This document shows, in pieces, positions 21,092 through 25,710 of a DNA stretch of 25,710 nt. The notes below the pieces were generated by a model that saw only the letters and a list, made by a program, of their open reading frames with translations, did not search any database and was not told where the DNA came from. Every line of letters starts with the position of its first letter. Within the stretch, counting starts at the first letter, position 1. Origin of the DNA: DASUPK01 sp036377415 (GTDB taxonomy: Bacteria > Actinomycetota > Thermoleophilia > Solirubrobacterales > 70-9); NCBI GenBank assembly GCA_036377415.1, contig DASUYK010000115.1:1-25710 (forward strand). The letters are read 5' to 3'. A program made the position numbers and the translations under genes.

Positions 21092-22955
21092 ACTCGACGG
21101 TGACCGTCTTCGCCAGATTGCGTGGCTGATCGACGTTCAGGCCCTTCTCCCGGGCGATGTAGTACGCGAGCAACTGGAGGGGAACGATCGCAACGATCGA
21201 CTGAAGAATCCAGTCGGTGCTCGGCACGAACAGCGTCTGGTCGGCGGCCTCGGCGATCTTCTCACCCGATCCCTCGGTTGCAAGCGCGATCACGGGTGCG
21301 CCCCGTGCCCTGACCTCCTCCATGTTCGAGAGCATCTTCTCGACCACCGGACTATCGGTCGCCACCGCGACCACCGGCGTGGACTCGTCCAGAAGCGCGA
21401 TCGGCCCGTGCTTCATCTCCCCGGCCGCGTAGGCGTCGGCGGGGATGTAGGAGATCTCCTTCAGCTTCAGGGCCGCCTCGAGGCAGACAGCGAGCCCAAT
21501 GTGGCGGCCGATGTACATGAAGAAGCGCTTGTCGCACTCGGCTCTCGCAATCGGCCTGACCTGTTCCTCGGCGCGCACGATCGCCTCCTGCAGCTTCGAC
21601 GGGAGTGCCTTGAGCTCGGCGACCAGCTCGGCGATCCGGTCGCGCGGGAGCGTCGCGCGAAGCTCCGCGAGCCGAAGCCCGAGCAGGTAGATCGCCGCCA
21701 CCTGGCTGACGAAGGTCTTCGTCGCCGCCACGCTGATCTCGATCCCGGAGCGCGTGAAGAGGACGGCGTCGGAATCGCGGGTCGCCTGGCTTCCCATCAC
21801 GTTCGTTATCGCCAGGACCTTGGAGCCGCTCTCGCGGGCGAGCCGCATCGCGGCGAGGGTGTCGGCGGTCTCCCCCGACTGGGTCACACCGATCACCAGG
21901 TCTCCCGGCCGGTGGACCGGGTCCCGATAGCGGTACTCGGATGCGATGTCCATCTCGACCGGCACCCGGGCCCACTGCTCGATCGCGTAGCGGCCCACCA
22001 GCCCCGCGTGGTACGAGGTCCCGCAGGCGACGATCACTATTCGCTGGACTTCGCGCAGGAAATCGTCGTCGAGGTCGACGTCGGACAGGTCGACCCCGTC
22101 GAGCGACGGCAACCTGTCGGTGATCGTCTCGGCCACCGCGTCGGGCTGCTCGTGGATCTCCTTCAGCATGAAGGTCTCGTACCCGCCCTTCTCCGCGGCG
22201 TCCTCGTCCCAGGTGACCCGCTCCGGCGCCCGCTCCTGGACGTTGCCCTCCGCGTCCGTCACCGTCACTTCGTCCTTCCGGATCGTGACGATCTCGTCGT
22301 TCTTGATCCCCAGCGACATGCGCGTCTGCGCCAGGAACGCCGGGATCGCCGAGGCGACGAAGTTCTCTCGATCGCCGAGCCCCACGATCAGCGGGCACTC
22401 CTTCCGCGCCGCGACGAGTGTGTCGGGGTGATCGAGGTGCATCGCCACGAACGCGTAGTGCCCCCTGAGCTCGGCGAAAGCTGCGCGGACCGCCTCCGTC
22501 GGGTCCCCGTCGTAGTGGCGCTCGATCAGGTGGGAGACGATCTCGGCGTCGGTCTCCGAGGTGAACTCGTGACCCTCCGCGGTCAGGTCGCGGCGAAGCT
22601 CGGCATGGTTCTCGATGATCCCGTTGAGGACGATGTGGATCTTGTCCTCGCAGTCGCCGTGGGGGTGCGCGTTCTCCTCGGTGACCCGGCCGTGGGTCGC
22701 CCAGCGGGTGTGCCCCAGGCCGATCGTAGCCGGAGGGGCGGCGACCGCGACGGACCCCGACCCGTTGGGAGAATGCCGCTCGACGGCAGCACGGAGGTTC
22801 GCGAGGTTGCCGACGGCGCGCACGCTGTCGATCTCGCCGTCCGAGATCACCGATACGCCGGCCGAGTCGTAGCCTCGATACTCGAGCTTCTCCAGTCCGG
22901 CGATCAGCAGGTCCCGGCACGGTCGGTCACCTACGTATCCGACGATGCCGCACAT
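21090..22955 (-). CDS. glmS: Glutamine-fructose-6-phosphate aminotransferase (isomerizing)
   Basis: This 621-aa enzyme makes glucosamine-6-phosphate, the entry step to UDP-GlcNAc. The N-terminal Ntn glutaminase starts MCGIVGYVG with nucleophile C2, and includes GLGHTRWATHG and NGIIENH. Two SIS sugar-isomerase domains follow: SGETADTLAA and ACGTSYHAGL in the first, GRHIGLAVCLEAALKLKE and EMKHGPIALLDE in the second. The C-terminus DQPRNLAKTVTVE is canonical. Length is normal. No glmS ribozyme-like leader is expected or possible, since the gap from glmM is only 54 bp. A TACCCT box lies 12 nt before the ATG. It is placed directly after glmM. Confidence 0.97.
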   Translation of the reverse strand: MCGIVGYVGDRPCRDLLIAGLEKLEYRGYDSAGVSVISDGEIDSVRAVGNLANLRAAVERHSPNGSGSVAVAAPPATIGLGHTRWATHGRVTEENAHPHGDCEDKIHIVLNGIIENHAELRRDLTAEGHEFTSETDAEIVSHLIERHYDGDPTEAVRAAFAELRGHYAFVAMHLDHPDTLVAARKECPLIVGLGDRENFVASAIPAFLAQTRMSLGIKNDEIVTIRKDEVTVTDAEGNVQERAPERVTWDEDAAEKGGYETFMLKEIHEQPDAVAETITDRLPSLDGVDLSDVDLDDDFLREVQRIVIVACGTSYHAGLVGRYAIEQWARVPVEMDIASEYRYRDPVHRPGDLVIGVTQSGETADTLAAMRLARESGSKVLAITNVMGSQATRDSDAVLFTRSGIEISVAATKTFVSQVAAIYLLGLRLAELRATLPRDRIAELVAELKALPSKLQEAIVRAEEQVRPIARAECDKRFFMYIGRHIGLAVCLEAALKLKEISYIPADAYAAGEMKHGPIALLDESTPVVAVATDSPVVEKMLSNMEEVRARGAPVIALATEGSGEKIAEAADQTLFVPSTDWILQSIVAIVPLQLLAYYIAREKGLNVDQPRNLAKTVTVE

Positions 22956-22967
22956 TTGAGGGGCTAC

Positions 22968-22973
22968 AGGGTA
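22968..22973 (-). promoter_or_regulatory. -10-like box for glmS (TACCCT)
   Basis: TACCCT lies 12 nt before the ATG at 22955, the same hexamer and spacing as at infA. A TAGCCC also lies 5 nt before the ATG. Confidence 0.35.
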
Positions 22974-23009
22974 GTCGGAGACGGCTTCGCCACAAATTGC
23001 GTGGCCGAG

Positions 23010-24317
23010 CTAGCCCAGCTCGCGCTCCACGACAGCCACCAGGCGCCCGCAGACCGCCTCGCACTCCTCCTCGCTCGGAGCCTCGACCATCACGCGGACC
23101 AGCGGCTCGGTACCCGATGGGCGGACCAGGACCCGTCCCCGCCCGTCGAGCCGGGCGTTCTCCTCGTCGACGGCGCCCCACAGGCCCTGCGCCCCCTGGA
23201 TCGCGCCCCGGCCGGCGACCCTGACGTTTTCGAGCCGCTGTGGGAGCCGCTCGAACGGCTCAGCGTCCGCCAGCCGCTGGCCGCCGAGGGCCCGCAGGGT
23301 GAGGAGGGACGAAGCGATCCCGTCGCCCGTCGGGGTGAAGTCGGTCCAGATGATGTGTCCCGACTGCTCGCCGCCGAGCCGCCAGTCCCGCTCCAGGAGC
23401 GCTTCGACAACGTAGCGGTCGCCGACTTGTGTCTGGGCGACCTCGATCCCCGCCCCCTCCATCGCACCGACGAATCCGAAGTTGGTCATCACGGTGACGG
23501 CGACCCCGCCCTGGAGCTCGCCCCGACGATCGAGGTCCGTTGCGATCAGGGCGATCAGATCGTCGCCGTCGTGGAGCCCGCCGTTGCCGTCCACGGCCAG
23601 GACCCGATCCCCGTCCCCGTCGTAGGCGAAACCGATGTCGGCACGGGAGGACCGAACGAGCTCGATCACCCGATCCGGGTGGGTGGACCCGCAGTCGGCA
23701 TTGATGTTCCGCCCGTCCGGTTCGACCCCCGTGAGCTCGAGCTCCGCGCCCAGCGCTGTGAAGGTCGCCGGCGCGGCCCGGAAGGTGGCACCGTTCGCGC
23801 AGTCGAGCGCGATTCGCATCCCCGAGAGGTCGAGCGGGAACGCCGTGCGAAGCTCGCGGATGTAGTCGTCCAGGGCCCCCTCCAGCGCACGGACACCTCC
23901 GACACGGTCGCCGGCCTGCTCTCCCAATCGGGACTCGATCGCTGCCTCGGAGTCGTCGTCGAGCTTGGTGCCGGCGGCGCTCAGAAACTTGATCCCGTTA
24001 TCGCCGAACGGGTTGTGGGACGCGGAGACGACCGCGGCGAGATCGAAGCCGAGCCGCCTGGTGAGGACCGATGCCGCGGGAGTCGGCAAGACACCACCCA
24101 GCATCGCGTCGCCGCCGCCCGCGGCCACTCCCGCGGCGAGCGCCTCCTCGAGCATCGGGCCGGACTCCCTCGTGTCGCGAATGATCAGGACCTGTGGGCG
24201 CTCCGGATCGGCCTGAAGCGCCGCGGCGCGCCCGAGCCGAACCGCAAGGTCAGGAGTCAGAAGCTCGCCGACCGGCCCGCGGACCCCGTCGGTCCCGAAC
24301 AGTTTCCTCTTCGCCAC
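23010..24317 (-). CDS. glmM: Phosphoglucosamine mutase
   Basis: This 435-aa enzyme isomerises glucosamine-6-phosphate to glucosamine-1-phosphate. The catalytic phosphoserine is S100 in SASHNPFGDNGIK, the metal loop is D233-D235-D237 (DGDGDR), the sugar-specificity loop is GEQSGHI, and the phosphate-binding loop is RPSGTEPLVRVMVE. GTG at 24317 begins AKRKLFGTDGVRG, the usual N-terminus. It lies 11 nt after the rpsI stop, whose TAG forms part of a TAGCGT box placed 8 nt before the GTG. Together with glmS it supplies wall precursors. Confidence 0.97.
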   Translation of the reverse strand: MAKRKLFGTDGVRGPVGELLTPDLAVRLGRAAALQADPERPQVLIIRDTRESGPMLEEALAAGVAAGGGDAMLGGVLPTPAASVLTRRLGFDLAAVVSASHNPFGDNGIKFLSAAGTKLDDDSEAAIESRLGEQAGDRVGGVRALEGALDDYIRELRTAFPLDLSGMRIALDCANGATFRAAPATFTALGAELELTGVEPDGRNINADCGSTHPDRVIELVRSSRADIGFAYDGDGDRVLAVDGNGGLHDGDDLIALIATDLDRRGELQGGVAVTVMTNFGFVGAMEGAGIEVAQTQVGDRYVVEALLERDWRLGGEQSGHIIWTDFTPTGDGIASSLLTLRALGGQRLADAEPFERLPQRLENVRVAGRGAIQGAQGLWGAVDEENARLDGRGRVLVRPSGTEPLVRVMVEAPSEEECEAVCGRLVAVVERELG

Positions 24318-24325
24318 GCGGGCGG

Positions 24326-24331
24326 ACGCTA
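24326..24331 (-). promoter_or_regulatory. -10-like box for glmM (TAGCGT), overlapping a stop codon
   Basis: TAGCGT is followed by 8 nt and GTG 24317. Its TAG is the stop of rpsI, so the same three bases may end translation and help start transcription. Confidence 0.35.
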
Positions 24332-25222
24332 GCGCTTGGAGAACTGCGGCTTCTTGCGGGCCTTCTTCAACCCCGCCTTCCGCCGCTCCTTGACCCGGGC
24401 GTCCCGGGTCAGCATGCCCCTCCGCTTGAGCTCGGGCCGTAGCGCCGGATCGACGTCGCAGAGCGCACGGGCGATCCCGTGACGGACGGCGGCGGCCTGG
24501 CCCGAGATCCCGCCGCCGTGGACCCGGATCCGCAGGTCGACGTTGTCCTCGTAGCCGGTCTGGGTGAGCGGCTGCTTGGCGACGGACTGCAGATAGGAGC
24601 GAGGGAAGTACTCGTCGATGCTGCGCTTGTTGACCTGAATCTTGCCGTTGCCCGGGGTCAGGATCACGCGCGCAACGGACGACTTCCTCTTCCCCGTTGC
24701 CGCAAACCGGGCGTCGCCCGAGAGCTTGGCAGGCTTCGCCGCGACCGGTGCGGTCTCGTCGACGTCGCCCAGCTGCTCGCGCTCGCGACGGATCCGCTCC
24801 TCTTCCGCGGCCTCGCGGCGGGCCCGCTCCTCCGCGTCCAGCTCACGCTCCGGCTCGATCGCGATCGGCTCGAGCTCGGCGCCGGGCACCGCCTCCTCCT
24901 TCTTCTTCGCGCCGCCGTCGGCCGCGGGCGGCTGCTCCGGGGTCGCGGCGGCCGCCTCCCCCGCGGCCCCCTCCTCCGCGGCGCTGTCGTCCTCGGTGGC
25001 GGCGTCCTCGGCCAGGGCCTCCTCGGGCTGAGCCCCCTCGTCGGAGTCGGGCTGGCCGGCGGGCTCGCCGGCGGGCACCGGCGCCTCGTCAACCGGGCCC
25101 TCGGCCTCCGTGGCCGCGTCCTCGGCCAGTGCCTCCTCCGGCTGCTGTTCCTCCGGAGGCGTCTGCCGCTCCTCCGGGGGCGTCTGCTGCTCTTCGGGCT
25201 GCTGCCGGTCCTCGTCCATCAT
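24329..25222 (-). CDS. rpsI: Ribosomal protein S9 with a long acidic N-terminal extension
   Basis: This is a 297-aa protein, more than twice the usual about 130 aa. The conserved S9 domain occupies about 173-297: RFAATGKRKSSVARV, then GNGKIQVNKRSIDEYFPR, then GGGISGQAAAVRHGIARAL, and the basic tail KKARKKPQFSKR that reaches the P-site tRNA. Residues 1-172 are low-complexity Glu/Ala/Pro/Gln, including two copies of QPEEALAEDAATE, a KKKEE patch and a charged putative coiled coil (ERARREAAEEERIRRERE). ATG at 25222 overlaps the rplM stop (ATGA), and no better start exists near the S9 domain, so the extension is probably translated. The open frame continues upstream into rplM but is only its shadow. 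Confidence 0.9.
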   Translation of the reverse strand: MMDEDRQQPEEQQTPPEERQTPPEEQQPEEALAEDAATEAEGPVDEAPVPAGEPAGQPDSDEGAQPEEALAEDAATEDDSAAEEGAAGEAAAATPEQPPAADGGAKKKEEAVPGAELEPIAIEPERELDAEERARREAAEEERIRREREQLGDVDETAPVAAKPAKLSGDARFAATGKRKSSVARVILTPGNGKIQVNKRSIDEYFPRSYLQSVAKQPLTQTGYEDNVDLRIRVHGGGISGQAAAVRHGIARALCDVDPALRPELKRRGMLTRDARVKERRKAGLKKARKKPQFSKR

Positions 25223-25695
25223 GATTCGGGTCGCGCTTGCGCGCGCTCTCGCGTGTCTATCTCGAGCTTCTCGGGCTTCTGTGCGGCGTGGGGATGATCG
25301 GGCCCCGCGTAGACCTTGAGCTTGCGGAGCTGCTGGCGGGCGAGCCGGTTGCGCGGCAACATCCCCTTGACCGCCTTGCGGATCACCTCCTCGGGCCGAT
25401 GCTCGAGCATCTCCCCGAGCGTGCGGAAGCGGATCCCGCCCGGATATCCGCTGTGGCGCCAATAGCGCTTGTCGGCGCGCTTGTTGCCACTGACAACGAT
25501 CTTCTCGGCGTTGACGACGATCACGAAGTCACCGACGTCGACGTGCGGGGTGTAGGTGGGCTTGCGCTTTCCGCGAAGGACGTCCGCGATCTGGGTCGCG
25601 AGGCGACCGAGGGTCTTCCCTTCGGCGTCGACCACGTACCAGTCCCGCTCACGGTCCTGTGCCGTCGCCTGGTAGGTCTTGATTGCCGTGGTCAT
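25219..25695 (-). CDS. rplM: Ribosomal protein L13
   Basis: This 158-aa 50S protein is an early assembly protein of the large subunit. DWYVVDAEGKTLGRLATQIADVLRGK, VGDFVIVVNAEKIVVSGNK, and GMLPRNRLARQQLRKLKVYAGPDHPH are all canonical. The core ends near residue 146; the remaining tail RERAQARPES is encoded by dispersed repeat copy E. ATG at 25695 has no Shine-Dalgarno, only CTCTTTTT before it; upstream sequence is outside the window. The gene is coupled to rpsI, as in most bacteria. Confidence 0.97.
   Translation of the reverse strand: MTTAIKTYQATAQDRERDWYVVDAEGKTLGRLATQIADVLRGKRKPTYTPHVDVGDFVIVVNAEKIVVSGNKRADKRYWRHSGYPGGIRFRTLGEMLEHRPEEVIRKAVKGMLPRNRLARQQLRKLKVYAGPDHPHAAQKPEKLEIDTRERAQARPES
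25223..25255. repeat. Dispersed hairpin repeat, copy E
   Basis: GATTCGGG, bulged T (25231), CGCGC, loop TTGC, GCGCG, CTCTCGCGTG. The stem is five GC pairs plus G-C, G-T, G-C beyond the bulged T. It lies within the last codons of rplM and abuts the rpsI start codon, the same junction position as copies C and D. Confidence 0.6.
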
Positions 25696-25710
25696 AAAAA
25701 GAGCCGCATA

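Noticed and set aside
22956..23009. A glmS ribozyme or riboswitch in the leader of glmS
   Set aside because: Only 54 bp separate glmM and glmS, too short for the ribozyme, and no matching core is visible.
21015..24332. An open frame of 1105 codons on the + strand
   Set aside because: It is antisense to glmS and glmM, and its translation is an Arg/Asp/Leu/Val-rich composition with no domain. Long antisense frames are expected in DNA with such GC-rich third positions.
7465..25255. Reading the dispersed repeats as a CRISPR array
   Set aside because: The copies are kilobases apart, hairpin-shaped and at gene junctions, with no regular spacers and no cas genes.
25223..25462. Extension of rpsI upstream to 25462
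   Set aside because: That part lies wholly within rplM in another frame. The ATGA overlap at 25222 gives the natural start.

Overview
The window is high-GC DNA with Actinomycetota-type gene content, and Thermoleophilia (Solirubrobacterales-like) is the most likely source. Three things point there: the rplM-rpsI-glmM-glmS-acpS-nnrE-alr order, the heavy use of GTG/TTG starts with no Shine-Dalgarno (SD) sequence, and several small secreted proteins whose signal segment reads like 'PSPAM...AGTAMAA', a style I associate with that class. The taxonomic call is inference. No rRNA, tRNA, CRISPR array, insertion sequence or prophage was found.

Region 1 (1-6800). A possible gene tail on + and a secreted protein on - converge on a terminator hairpin. 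A minus-strand terminal oxidase operon follows in transcription order ctaC-ctaD-usp-like-ctaE, with overlapping stop/start codons from ctaD onward. Its subunit I carries YSHPAVY instead of the classical GHPEVY, marking an A2-type heme-copper oxidase. The gene between ctaD and ctaE encodes a degenerate tandem Usp-like protein. A GT-B glycosyltransferase lies upstream, but ctaC has its own -10-like box.

Region 2 (6801-12372). This is a mixed accessory region: a zinc-ribbon protein coupled to a small lipoprotein; a secreted protein; a translationally coupled AtzG-like/amidase pair (GatC/GatA-related); a metal-dependent amidohydrolase; and a divergent GH63/MGH1-like (alpha/alpha)6 glycosidase.

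Region 3 (12373-25710). Everything here is on the minus strand. In transcription order: rplM, rpsI (with a very long acidic N-terminal extension), glmM, glmS, a DUF3352-like lipoprotein, acpS, nnrE, alr, cca, a secreted lysine-rich protein, a HIT hydrolase, an enoyl-CoA hydratase, infA, and a second secreted lysine-rich protein. The set joins ribosome assembly, UDP-GlcNAc and D-alanine supply for the wall, ACP activation, NAD(P)HX repair and tRNA 3'-end maturation.

Two window-wide signals are not explained by the genes. (i) A dispersed hairpin repeat (AAACGGGT + GC-rich stem + 4-nt loop + CCCTCG) occurs at five loci, with compensatory stem changes and a conserved bulged T. At two loci one copy sits inside the loop of another. 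The copies occupy gene-to-gene junctions and supply stop-proximal codons, and at two loci a possible SD. (ii) TAnnnT -10-like boxes lie 6-9 nt upstream of many start codons, implying widespread leaderless transcripts, while the small secreted proteins instead have clear SD leaders.
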